DNA of 39,443 nucleotides from Chrysochromulina tobinii (lineage: Eukaryota > Haptophyta > Prymnesiales > Chrysochromulinaceae): contig JWZX01003281.1 in NCBI GenBank assembly GCA_001275005.1, positions 1 through 39,443 of the forward strand. Direction: 5' to 3'. Position numbers and translations under genes: made by a program. Below the pieces are notes generated by a model. It was not told the origin of the DNA. It saw nothing but the letters and a program-made list of their open reading frames with translations, and ran no database searches. Of the stretch, positions 21,601-29,285 are shown one piece after another (positions within the stretch are counted from its first letter, which is position 1; every line of letters begins with the position of its first letter).

Positions 21601-24600
21601 CGGCTCTCCCTCGAGCTCACGATGGGCACCGGTCTGCCAGTGACGATGGAGCCGCCGCTCTCCGAGCGCGAGAGCGGAGATGGCTTCTCGATCTCCATCG
21701 GTGAGCTGCCGAACGCTGCCGCGGGCGAGCTCGGCTCCGGGAACGGCCTGCGCATCAGCCTCCTCACGCGGCGCAATCTGCTGAGCGTGAGCTATGCCGA
21801 GCGCTCCCTTCTCTCGACTCCGCTACCGGACGCCGAGCGACTTCGCTCCAACACCTCCTTCCCGATAGAGCTCATCATGCGCACCAACCGCCTCTCGCTC
21901 ACCGTGGACGGAAGGGCCGTGCTCTCCGACGCTCCACTGCCCGAGTGGGCGGTGGACGTGCAGCCCGAGTGGCGCGTCGGGCTCGGTGCGCGTACCAATG
22001 CGCGCCGGGGCGAGCTCCATGTCGTCGACAATCTCATCTTCGAGATCAGCCCCTCGCTCGAAGCGTCTCCAGCTCGCCTCGAAGTCACCCTCAATGGCCA
22101 ACAGTATTCTACGGACGACACGCGGCTGCGCTACCTTGGCAATGCTCAGGTGAGCTTGGCGGGCCCCGCCCTCGGGCCTGCACACGGTGGCACGCGGGTG
22201 CTGGTGCACGGAGCGTCGATGCATGGCGGCTCAGCGTATCGCTGCCGCTTCGGTGCGAGGGTAGTCGAAGCAGCTTTCGAGCCAGCAAGCACCTTGGACG
22301 GACGGCTTGTGTGCACATCGCCACCGCTCGCAGAGGCGCTCGATGGCCTCCGTGTCCTCAACGGCAGCCGCGCCGAAGCAGGTAGCGCCGAAGCAGGTAG
22401 CGGCGTGATTGGCATTGGTGACGATGGCAGCGGTGACGGGGGCAGTGGCGACGGGGCTATGCTCGGTTATGATAGCCAGGGTGAGGTACGTGGCAACGTT
22501 ACGCTGACCATCTCCCTGAACGAGCAAGACTTCGAGCCGTCCACACTCACGTTCTCCTACTATGAGCACCCGATCATCCTCGCCATCTCGCCGCACGCGG
22601 GACCCGTGCGCGGCCAGACGCGCGTCACGGTCATCATGAGCGCATCCGAAGCCGGCGGGCTGCCTTGGAGGCCGGATTTGATCCCCTTGACGGCGCGAGC
22701 AGAGTGCCGCTTCGGCTCCGAAAAGGTGGTGCCTGCCTCGTGGGGGGGAGGGATAATTGCTACTGAGCCCTACCATGATAATGAAAGCCAGCTAGCGTCG
22801 CCACCAATCAACGCCACTGGGTTGGCTCTGACGTGCGTCACGCCCATGCTCACGGCTGGCCAACACCCGCTCTCCATGTCTCTCAATCGTCAAGACTACC
22901 GGCTCGACGGCTCGCCCAATTTTACTTTCTACGAGCCCAGTGCGATCAGTTCGGTGCTGCCTTCAGGTGGACCTCGACGCGGCGGCACCATCGTCACGCT
23001 CACCGGCACGCTCGCGCCGGCGCACGTCAGTGCTCGGCCCGCCCTGTGTCGCTTTGGCCGGCACGCCGTTGCAGCGACGGTCGATACCGCTCAGGGCGCA
23101 CTGCGATGCACGTCGCCCTCGGCAGCCGCAGCCGGTGTTGAGATCGAGGGAGATATGCTGGCCTCGGATGGGCAGCTGCCGCTCGATACAGCGCAGTTGG
23201 AGATGAGCCGTTGGAACGGAACACTGCCCACCGGCGTCACTGGAGCCTCGCACGCCGCCTACACTGCTGCCATTGGGGGCCGTGCGCAGCGCGGCAGCGA
23301 AGCCAGGTCGATCGTGCTCGTGCAAGGTGCGGAGCATGCGGCGGGCCACCTCGCCATCATCCCGCACCGGATCGGCGAGCATGTGGCCCTGCGCTGGTTC
23401 GAGGCGCACTTCGAAGCCTTCAGCTATGGGACGGCTGGCCTCTCCATCTCCGTCGGCGACGTGCCAGGGTACGTGGGGCAGTCCGGCGGTGGCTCGGCAT
23501 TGCGTGTGCTCTTCGCGAAGCGCTGGCGCTCGCTCACGATCTCGTACGCGGGCGAGCGGCTGCGTGTGGTGACGCTCGAGGAGGACCAGCTCCAGGGGCT
23601 GGATCCGGACGACGAGTGGTTTGGTGTGGACTGCACCTCTGGGGCCGATGGTCGAGTGGACTGCGCGAACGTGCCGCCCAGGTGGCGCTCCGTGCGGCTC
23701 GCCTATTTGGAGGACGGCCTGCATCTCTCCTTCGACGAGCAGCCGATTGTCACCGGCCTGGCGCTTCCGCGCTGGGCCCCGGCGAGTGACTGGCGCCTCG
23801 TCTTCGGGGCGAGTACCGAGTTTGGCTACGGAAGGCTCGCGCTCCGTGCCCTGAGGCTGCGCACCGACGCAGCTGTGGGCTCCATCCCTCTGCCACTCTC
23901 CGTGAGCCTCAACGGGCAGCAGTTCGAGCCGGAGGACTCCTTTGCTCAGTATGCGCATCCCGAGATATGGTCGGTGGCGCCCTCGGCTGGTCCTGTGCTG
24001 GGTGGCACACGTATCCTGGTCCGCGGCCTCACATTCGGCATCTCCGCGTCCGAGCACCGTTGCCGCTTTGGCGTCGACGGTCTCGTCGATGCGACGCGCT
24101 ACGAGGCCACTGGCCTCCTCGCATGCATCTCTCCCGCTCTCACCGACTCGTCCCTGCTCGCCGCTGCCAACGGCACAAGGGCAGGTACGGCTCCGATGGT
24201 GCACTTAGCCACCTTGAACTTCACCATTGAGCTCCGCAGGGACGGGCAGCTCCTCGGCTCGGAGCCCGCCGGGCAGGGCTCGTTCACCTACTACACTGTC
24301 GGCGCCATAGCTGGCCTAGGACTGCACCCGGCCAGTGGGCCGATCAACGGCGGCACGCTTCTGAGCCTTGTTGTCGGCGGCCTGGCGAACAGCAGTGGGC
24401 TCTTCTCGATCTCGTGCCGCTACGACCTTCGCGGGCTGCGAGTGGCTCGGCGTGCCGTCGACCTCGCGCGAGCGGCGGATGTGGAACTGGTCGCGTCGGC
24501 TGCGGGCTTCAACGCCAGCCGCGTCGAGCAGCCCGCACTCACGGTCGCCGCGTCGTATGGCACAGCGGTTGGCGGCATAGAGGGACGAGCGATCCTCTGC

Positions 24601-25404
24601 CTCTCGCCAGCAGTCAATTTGACGGATGCGCAGATGATCGCAGGCTCCGGTGCCGAGCTGCCGGTAGCTATCTCTCTCAATGCGCAGCAGTACACGCCGC
24701 TTCAGATTGCCTTCCACCTGCATGAACATCCACAGCTCGCACTCGTCAGCCCGGCGTGCGGCCCAGTCGGCGGCGAGACCCGACTGACCGTTGTGGGCGA
24801 CCAGCTCCGGGGCGGATCTGCGTACCGCTGCCGCCTGGGCAACTCGTCCGCAACCAACGCCACATACGAGAGCACACTGCAAGGTGACTTGATCCATTGC
24901 GCGACGCCAAGAGAGGGCCTGACGACGCTACTCAGGGGCGAGATCCACGGCGGCCAACGGTCGCCGGCCGTGCTGTACGTCTCTCTCAATGCACAGCAGT
25001 ACGTGGACGTCCCTACGGGTCGATTGGCGCCCGGCACGGCGCCAGGCTTCGCGCCCGCCGACGCCTTCAGCCTCTACCTCGACCCCCCGCGTGCCAACCT
25101 CGTGCGGCCGATACCCGATGAGTCGCTTCCCGTCGTTCCGAGCTTCGTGGCCTCGCTGGACTCGCGCAACGGCACTCGTAGTGGCGTCGTGACCATCTTC
25201 TCGCACGTCTACTTTGGCGGGTGCGACTATCGCTGCCGCTTTGGTGGCTCAGGTGCTGCCACGGCGACCGGTAGCTTCCGGGAGCGCGACGGCGGCATTC
25301 GATGCCAAGCGCCCATTCGGCCAGCGGACACCTCTGTGGAGCTCTGGGTCTCGCTCAACGGGCAGCAGTTTGTACCCACCAACACGACGCTCACTTGGAC
25401 GTGA
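3585..25404 (+). CDS. Giant secreted IPT/TIG-repeat protein with lectin-like modules (about 7,270 residues)
   Basis: The ATG at 3585 (MRRTGMACSALLLIVTV) gives a signal peptide. Then follow an N-terminal beta domain, one FN3 domain, and about 40 IPT/TIG-like immunoglobulin-fold repeats. Each repeat reads roughly SPxSGPxxGGTxVxVxG, then YRCRFG, then RCxTPP, ending LNGQQYT. The two Cys probably form one disulfide per repeat. Six ConA/laminin-G-like modules, one PAN/apple-like module, a decapeptide repeat and Ser-Gly-Asp linkers are inserted. N-glycosylation sequons are frequent. The frame is open to 12989, then continues in the next frame to a TGA at 25404. One surplus base near 12.95 kb (7,272 residues), or a 142-nt intron at 12845-12986 (7,225 residues), explains this; the repeat pattern continues across it, so I treat it as one gene. 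No catalytic site, C-terminal membrane segment or GPI signal is seen. A secreted adhesive or structural role is inference. Known giant IPT proteins such as fibrocystin share the repeats, but not the rest. Confidence 0.88.
3657..4050 (+). other. N-terminal beta-rich domain of the giant protein
   Basis: About residues 25-155. The pattern LHLVLSGDAWAPDV, then ALLGSFASQQ, then WTAVVGPVL, then LTLSLPQLPCYDL and TVRVPGAAIASG is regular beta sequence. It resembles a module I associate with large protist surface proteins that begin with a TLTLTGDTW-like strand. The family assignment is from memory and tentative. Confidence 0.5.
4060..4440 (+). other. Fibronectin type III domain
   Basis: About residues 160-285. 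Strand motifs in order: PPRELGRNCTHVTLSWDPP (B strand with conserved Trp), GGTALSGYRLETRRADG (C strand with conserved Tyr), and LLAGVAYEVRVRAFS (F strand Tyr-x-Val-x-Val-x-Ala). A loop insertion of about 40 residues separates the last two. Fibronectin III domains mediate extracellular protein contacts. Confidence 0.75.
4571..4701 (+). repeat. In-frame (AGCAGCGGC)n microsatellite encoding Ser-Ser-Gly
   Basis: Six AGC codons, then about ten copies of a 9-bp AGC-AGC-GGC unit, then a degenerating GGC/AGC tail. They encode a flexible Ser/Gly linker inside the first IPT repeat, between its conserved strands. The near-perfect copies suggest a recently expanded, length-variable array. Confidence 0.9.
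5905..6120 (+). other. PAN/apple-like cysteine module
   Basis: About residues 774-845. The order CCLEG, then a Gly-rich turn, then SRLACQESCVANPSCRFFSY and RCDLCSSCTDES matches the PAN/apple pattern: a Cys-rich helix SxxxCxxxCxxxxxCxxFxY followed by a CxLxxxC strand. PAN modules bind carbohydrate or protein ligands. It occurs once, inserted in the fourth IPT repeat after its RCRFG/VCAAP part. Confidence 0.6.
6850..6960 (+). repeat. Acidic Ser-Gly linker 1
   Basis: Encodes GGGDYGSGAQEGSGSGSGDY and then ASGGDSSGE. Clustered Ser-Gly dipeptides next to Asp/Glu are the classical context for Ser-linked glycan (glycosaminoglycan-type) attachment in animals. Whether this organism modifies them is unknown. 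Confidence 0.7.
7950..8660 (+). other. ConA/laminin-G-like lectin module 1
   Basis: About residues 1456-1692. The beta-sandwich order is GDALIEGGSLRLT, HFEAAFELSQPGHSF, GRGISFCYGLP, SGLNVHVITLD, LRVSYDGREL, ANMTIRYDEYGLAVTHNG and a closing HLVDNLRI. This is the pattern of ConA-like lectin/laminin-G folds. The module lies between IPT repeats and is followed directly by SVNGRDF. Confidence 0.7.
9510..10365 (+). other. ConA/laminin-G-like lectin module 2
   Basis: About residues 1976-2260. Same strand order as module 1 (GVLMLTDPS, WFELSFELLIGS, GGFGLSINLGEL, SGLRLKFLTRREH, MHIRYDGDGLHVAHNGR, HWIDHLRV). It has an extra loop of about 40 residues with its own Cys pair (TSCEAYPS and PPNCLATDYW). Confidence 0.7.
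12845..12986 (+). other. Candidate 142-nt intron or frameshift zone in the giant gene
   Basis: The first frame runs into a TGA at 12987-12989; the continuing frame is offset by one. A GTATGT donor at 12845 and the AG at 12985-12986 would remove 142 nt and join ...TLINGS to DHEVRCATP in the correct frame, giving a compact IPT repeat of typical Cys spacing. Against this, the removed DNA encodes SFVSDHEVRC-like IPT sequence up to the junction. A single surplus base, for example in the GGG at 12948-12950 or the CCCCC at 12904-12908, would keep it. Both fit; transcripts would decide. Confidence 0.5.
13640..14235 (+). other. ConA/laminin-G-like lectin module 3
   Basis: About residues 3352-3550. 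Strand landmarks: DSRLEDGLLKLTRS, FTFDFLLRMGG, GEGFSISYGDLP, LGLRILMRTYVHN, LIMWAGD, VHIRMLGQVLELWYRG and DHWIGNFTM. It is the shortest of the six modules. The segment just before it is Ser/Gly/Ala-rich. Confidence 0.7.
15279..15322 (+). repeat. 44-nt exact repeat, copy A
   Basis: Encodes most of GGPFANGSDYRCRF in one IPT repeat. It is identical base for base, including third codon positions, to 16419-16462, while the flanks diverge. Confidence 0.9.
16141..16356 (+). repeat. Seven-copy decapeptide repeat (GF..EL..xx)
   Basis: Seven consecutive 30-bp units encode GFTAAELWNG, GYTIDELRVG, GFGAHELSQA, GASAAELRAG, GFTSVELRAA, GFSALELELG and GYSRPHLFAA. Phe/Tyr and Leu alternate every five residues, the spacing of pentapeptide-type right-handed beta-helices. 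I know similar AGFSAxELRxAGF repeats from algal and giant-virus proteins. DNA copies have diverged, so the expansion is old. Confidence 0.85.
16419..16462 (+). repeat. 44-nt exact repeat, copy B
   Basis: Identical to 15279-15322, 1,140 bp downstream, in the IPT repeat that follows the decapeptide array. This suggests recent gene conversion or unequal exchange between repeats. Confidence 0.9.
17530..18225 (+). other. ConA/laminin-G-like lectin module 4
   Basis: About residues 4649-4880. GDAHIADGILVLTQ, FDASFEVLIGGG, GMGFAFNFGPF, GRGLRVALITYTSRLLEVAY, LSVWYDGVRR and AHWVDNLVI mark the sandwich strands. A Trp-rich loop (RRWPEGFGTAFGEQG) precedes the core strand. Confidence 0.7.
18955..19090 (+). 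repeat. Acidic Ser-Gly linker 2
   Basis: A DNA repeat of the type GGCTCRGGGGACAGT encodes about ten tandem Gly-Ser-Gly-Asp units (GDSGSGSGDSGSGG and variants), preceded by a Pro-rich stretch (SPSPPPSAPLF, PPSPPPPQPLPE). It splits an IPT repeat between its CRF strand and its later Cys. Confidence 0.85.
21370..22055 (+). other. ConA/laminin-G-like lectin module 5
   Basis: About residues 5929-6157. GDARLFRGSIVLTE, FRLSLELTMGTG, GDGFSISIGELP, GNGLRISLLTRRNLLSVSYA, LSLTVDGRAVL and LHVVDNLIF define the sandwich. The conserved GLGAR motif before the last strand is present. Confidence 0.7.
22370..22465 (+). repeat. Acidic Ser-Gly linker 3
   Basis: Encodes AEAGSAEAGSGVIGIGDDGS and GDGGSGDG, the third clear Ser-Gly-acid cluster of the giant protein, again in a loop between the Cys strand and the LNxQ strand of an IPT repeat. 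Confidence 0.7.
23150..23870 (+). other. ConA/laminin-G-like lectin module 6
   Basis: About residues 6522-6762. RWFEAHFEAFSYGTAG, LSISVGDVPG, SALRVLFAKRWRSLTISYAG, WRSVRLAYLEDGLHLSFDEQ and LALRALRL mark the strands. An acidic loop with its own Cys pair (VDCTSG and VDCANV) is inserted before the RYD-type strand. The final HWVDNL motif is lost. Confidence 0.65.
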
Positions 25405-25720
25405 CCCTCGTAAGAGAGCTGAGAGGCCCCCAGATAGGCACATGTATTTAGGGACCTAGGCATTTTGAGTAGTCGTTATTGAGACGAGAGACGAGTCAGA
25501 CTCAGAGAACGAGAGTGGGTGCTGGGTGGCTCAACTAGTCAGAATACCCCAACGCAACTAGTCAGAAGGACATGGCATTTAGGCAGATTACAGTGAGAAA
25601 TACTACGGAAGTGCACGCTCCCAAGCTGCGGAGACCCACGCGCCTGACCACGCGCCCGGTTCGGCGCTCGTCACAGGCGTGGAGGTGGGCGATCTGAGAA
25701 ATCCTCAAGCGAGTCGGCGA
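25405..25720. other. Spacer between giant gene and transporter gene
   Basis: 316 bp holding the 3' end of the giant gene and the upstream region of the transporter gene. A 13-bp direct repeat CAACTAGTCAGAA occurs at 25532-25544 and 25555-25567. A perfect splice-donor-like CGTAAGAG follows the stop at about 25410. No gene was found. Confidence 0.5.
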
Positions 25721-27578
25721 ATGTGGGCGGTCCTCTTCCACTGCCTCGCCCTCGCGAGCGCAGTGCAAACGGCTGTTCCAGCACCGCGCTGTGCGGCCCC
25801 TGCATTGCGCCGCCTCGTGCCGCCAGTAAACCGCCTTGACGCGCCGACCGAGGAAGATTCTGCAGAGGCATTTGTTGCCAGCGGCAGTGTTGGCGGCGTG
25901 GGCGCTTGGGTGCAGCAGAACGTGATGCAGGGTGTGGCCGGTGGGCCTGCGACGTACACGGTGATGACCGTTTACTTTGTGCAGGGCATCCTCGGCCTCG
26001 CGTCCCTCGCACGCACATACTTTCTCAAGGAGAACCTCCATCTGGGTCCAGCCGAGTCTTCCGCACTGCTCGGCATCGCGTCGCTGCCGTGGGTCATCAA
26101 GCCCGTGTACGGCTTCCTGACCGATGCGCTGCCCATCCTGGGCTACCGCCGCAAGCCCTACCTCATCATGGCCGGCCTGCTCGGCGCGGCGGGCTGGGCG
26201 TCGCTCGCGACGTGGGTGCACACGCCCGCGCAGGCCATCCTGGCCTCAACGGTCGCCTCACTCGGCGTGGCCATGTCGGACGTGGTGGTGGACTCGCTCG
26301 TGGTGGAGCGCGCACGCGACGATGCCTCCGCCTCCTCGGGCGCGCTCCAGTCGCTATGCTGGTCGTGCTCGTCGTTTGGGGGCCTTGCGTCTGCTTACCT
26401 ATCGGGCTCGCTGCTCGAGACCATGACACCTCAGCAGGTCTGATCGCGTCTGATTGAGTCTGATTGCATCTGATGGCCTCTGATGGTGTCTGATTGGATC
26501 TGATTGCATCGTCTGCTCAATCAGGTCTTCGGGATCACCGCCGTCTTTCCGCTCCTCGTGAGCGCGATCTCGCTCAATCTGGCTGAGGAGAAGGTGGTTT
26601 CATCCCAAACGAGGGGCGAGGACTCGGCGGACGCAATGGCTGGCGGCGCGACGACGACCGGCGACGGCGCGACCGCCCGCAACGGTGTGATCGCTCGCGA
26701 CGGCGCGCTGGGCTCGTTCGGAGCACAGGTGGGCGATCAGGCGGCTCTGCTGTGGGGGGCCGTGAGCCAGCGGCGCGTCTGGCTGCCCGCACTGTTCATG
26801 CTGCTCTGGCAAGGCACACCGAGCTCGGGCGGCGCCTTCTTCTACTTCCTGACCGATGAGCTCGGCTTTGGGCCCGAATTCCTCGGGCGCGTGAGCGTGG
26901 GCACGTCGATCGCCTCGCTGGTGGGTTGGCTCAGATTGGTCCAGATTGTTCCAGATTGTTCCAGATTGCGCCCGATGGGGTCCGGCCGATGCGAGTGCGC
27001 CTGATTGATACCTTGACCATCTCTCCTTGCCTCTTTGGATGCAGCTGGGCATCTGGCTCTACCGGACCTATTTGCAAGAAGTGCCCATCAAGGCGCTCTT
27101 CCGCGGCCTCGCGCTGACCGGTACGGCGCTCGGGCTCTCGCAGCTGCTGCTCGTTACGCACTACAACCGCGTGCTCGGTATCCCAGACGCGCTCTTCACC
27201 TTTGGCGATGACGTCGTGCTCACGGTGCTCGGCCAGCTCGCCTTCATGCCGCTGCTCGTGCTCGCCGCCTCCCTGTGCCCACCCGGCGTCGAGGGGACGC
27301 TGTTCGCACTGCTCATGTCTGGCTTCAACGCCGCGGGCATCTTGGGCACGGAGCTCGGCGCGATGCTCACTGCATGGCTCGGCGTGAGCGCAAGTGAGGA
27401 GGGGGGGGGCATCGACTTCACCAACCTCGGCCTGCTGATTACTATCTGTAATCTCTCTTCGCTGCTGCCGCTGCTCGCCCTCGATTGGCTCGACGAGGCG
27501 CCCGTCACGGCGCCCGCGGCCAGCGGCAGCGCTCCGCGGGCGCCGAACGAGAACGCGCAGACTCGAAGTGAGACCTAA
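25721..27578 (+). CDS. Folate-biopterin transporter (BT1/FBT family, MFS fold), three exons
   Basis: Exons 25721-26437, 26525-26920 and 27045-27578 join in frame to 548 residues. The family moves folates or pterins across plastid or cell membranes. Landmarks: LGLASLARTYFLKENLHLGP, then LPWVIKPVYGFLTDALPILG with YRRKPYL, the typical loop after the early helices. Next come GVAMSDVVVDSLVVERAR, then QSLCWSCSSFGGLASAYLSG. After the first intron are RRVWLPALFMLLWQGTP and FFYFLTDELGF. The second intron joins SIASL to LGIWLYRTYLQEVPIKALF, exactly the family pattern. FMPLLVLAASLCPPGVEGTL closes the core. The ATG at 25721 gives a hydrophobic start (MWAVLFHCLALASA) followed by a basic Pro/Ala region (PRCAAPALRRLVPP), compatible with a bipartite plastid leader. 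The linker between the halves is Ala/Thr/Gly-rich. Confidence 0.9.
26438..26524 (+). other. Intron 1 of the transporter gene, built of a 10-nt tandem repeat
   Basis: 87 nt, GT-AG, between phase-0 codons (CAG and GTC). Seven consecutive 10-nt units of TCTGATTGCA type fill 26439-26508 in exact register. Each unit contains CTGAT, which fits the branch-point consensus CTRAY. The length is a multiple of three, but the frame holds in-frame TGA codons, so retention would stop translation. Confidence 0.92.
26921..27044 (+). other. Intron 2 of the transporter gene, with a related 10-nt repeat
   Basis: 124 nt, GT-AG, phase 0. Units TCAGATTGGT, CCAGATTGTT, CCAGATTGTT, CCAGATTGCG and a degraded CCCGATGGGG follow in 10-nt register from 26931. 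A CTGAT lies at 27001 and a pyrimidine-rich tract (CTCTCCTTGCCTCTTT) precedes the acceptor GGATGCAG. Confidence 0.92.
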
Positions 27579-27884
27579 CTCTGCTTGGAGAGCCTTGATG
27601 CGGAGATGCTGGAAATGTCGTGCTGCAGAGGCGCGTGTTACTCGTTAGTTTTACTTACACTTACTCAGCAACACATGCAGAGGGCAGAGGCATGGACTGA
27701 GCCGGCCCCGCGCCCGTCTAGACGTTGAGACGTCCTTTCAGCTTTCCTCCCGGTCGGCATGTCGTCCGCGGCCGCACCGCTTCCGGTGTCCGCAAAGTCG
27801 GCGTCCGCAAAGTCGCAGTCGTGGCCATCTGTCAGTTACGGCGAGCGCTTTGAGGACCGTCCGCGGCCGACCGGGCGGCCTCGC
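27579..27884. other. Convergent spacer
   Basis: About 306 bp between the stop codons of the transporter gene (plus) and the uncharacterised minus-strand gene. A GTCCGCAAAGTCG direct repeat lies at about 27789-27815. A plus-strand ATG at 27759 opens a frame that runs into the opposite gene; I do not accept it as a gene. Confidence 0.4.
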
Positions 27885-29120
27885 TCAGAAGAAGAAGGGG
27901 TCGGGGCCAAACGAGTTGGTGAACTGCTGCGAGGTCGCATGTACCTTCTTGGTCGGGTCGGGGCCGTTGGCGCCGAGCATGGTGGCCTTCGACTTGGTGC
28001 CTAGCGGGAAGGACGAGACGGGCTGTGGCGGCGCCACGCCGAGACGCGCCGTAGTGCCATGCGACACCGACGCGCGCAGCATCTGCTCTGCCGGGTTGGA
28101 CAGAGCGCGGTTGCTCGCCATCACGGCGAGTGCGGCCCGACTAGGTTCGGGGCCGGAGCCGGGGCCGGGCTGCCCAAGGCGGCGCGCGCTGCCGCCAGGA
28201 GGCCCGTGATGGTCGAGGGTGGCCAGCTGCTTTTGCATCTGCATGTGCCGCCATGTTTGCTCCTTCATCTGTGCCTCACTGTACGCCGCGGGCGGAGCAT
28301 AGCCCACCGCATGGGGCGCCGACGGACCTGAGGTCGCGAAGTGGGCCGCCTTCGCCTGTGCGTACGGCGCCTCCTGCGCAAACTCGTCCTGCACGCGCGC
28401 GGACGAGGGTGGCTGCGGCGGCTGCGGCGGCTGCGGCGGCTGCAGCTCGAGCTCGGGCGGGGGGTGCTCACGGTGGGGGCGCGAGAGGCAGAGCAGGAAG
28501 TCGGAAAATGGCGGGAATCCCTCGGGCGCGACGTCGCAGCGGGCCAGCAGCTCCGCCAGCCCATCCACAGAGATCTCGAGGCCGCACGCATTGAGCGCTG
28601 CGAGCGCCGCTCCCTCCTGCGTGTTGCCGTCCTCGTCACGCGGAAGCGTGGGCATCGTGCTCGCGAGGAACTCGTAGGCTGGCCAGATGGGATGATTGCC
28701 GTGCAATGGCGGTGGCGCCATCATCGGCGCTGTCGGTGCCGTCGGCGCCGTGCTCGCGCTGCTGTACAGCAAGTCCTTGACCCCGGTGTCATGTTGCGAG
28801 CGGTGGATCTGATAGTTCGGGTGCTGGTACTCCGTGCGCTTCTCGGTGCGCTTATGACCTATGGGCAGGTCAGCGCCCGATCGCTTTCCAGCGTGCCAGC
28901 TCGGCATTTGCATCGGCGGCGGACCGTTCTCGAAGCGCTCCATGGCCGTGTTCTGCGTGCGCTCAATCACAGAGTGGTGTGTCACGCCACCGCCCGGACC
29001 GAAATAGAGCGGGTTGTCGACGGAGGTCTGGGTAGGTGCCTGCGGGACGATGCGCCTGCCGCCGCGCACGGGTGCTGCGGCGCGCCCATAGTCGAAAATG
29101 ATCGAACCGGCGGGGTCCAT
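27885..29120 (-). CDS. Uncharacterised 411-residue protein with possible EF-hand-like segment
   Basis: The first ATG in frame is at 29120 (MDPAGSIIFDYGRA); the open frame upstream lacks an ATG. The N-terminal third has motifs that look conserved rather than low-complexity: NPLYFGPGGGVTHHSVIE, ERFENGPPPMQMPSWHAGK, and YQHPNYQIHRSQHDTGVKDL. Around residues 190-235 a helix-loop-helix (GAALAALNACGLEISVDGL, then LLARCDVAPEGFPPFSDFLL) resembles a degenerate, probably non-calcium-binding EF-hand pair. A Gln-Pro repeat and an Ala-rich part follow. The extreme C-terminus, TNSFGPDPFFF, looks conserved. Proteins of this style are often axonemal or flagellar, but I cannot name the family. It is divergent to the SET-domain gene. 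Confidence 0.7.
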   Translation of the reverse strand: MDPAGSIIFDYGRAAAPVRGGRRIVPQAPTQTSVDNPLYFGPGGGVTHHSVIERTQNTAMERFENGPPPMQMPSWHAGKRSGADLPIGHKRTEKRTEYQHPNYQIHRSQHDTGVKDLLYSSASTAPTAPTAPMMAPPPLHGNHPIWPAYEFLASTMPTLPRDEDGNTQEGAALAALNACGLEISVDGLAELLARCDVAPEGFPPFSDFLLCLSRPHREHPPPELELQPPQPPQPPQPPSSARVQDEFAQEAPYAQAKAAHFATSGPSAPHAVGYAPPAAYSEAQMKEQTWRHMQMQKQLATLDHHGPPGGSARRLGQPGPGSGPEPSRAALAVMASNRALSNPAEQMLRASVSHGTTARLGVAPPQPVSSFPLGTKSKATMLGANGPDPTKKVHATSQQFTNSFGPDPFFF

Positions 29121-29285
29121 GTTGCACCCGATGCGATCGACCGTTTGTTCTCTCAGAAACAGATCACGAGTTCCACGATTCCACAAGGAGCCACCTTTTA
29201 CGCGTGTGGCACCTTAACATTTGAGTGGTGCACGTTTGGTCGCGCAGAGGACGGAAACACAAATAATCTCCCGCGGAGCTGCTTT

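Noticed and set aside
3585-25404. Two separate giant genes (3585-12989 and 12754-25404)
   Set aside because: The start of the second frame (12754 to about 12945) is an off-frame reading with no IPT features; the repeat pattern continues across the junction, so one gene with a frame change is simpler.
3585-25404. Orthologue of fibrocystin/PKHD1
   Set aside because: IPT repeats are shared, but no G8, PA14 or beta-helix region and no transmembrane segment are visible, while lectin-like modules are present.
27759-28004. Small plus-strand frame starting MSSAAAPLPVSAKSASAK
   Set aside because: Overlaps the opposite gene's 3' end, turns into Arg/Gly shadow sequence and has no recognisable motif; a small exon cannot be fully excluded.
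28341-29200. N-terminal half of the 527-residue frame containing the SET domain
   Set aside because: Antisense to the uncharacterised minus-strand gene and Arg/Leu-rich; only the part after about 29286 reads as real protein.
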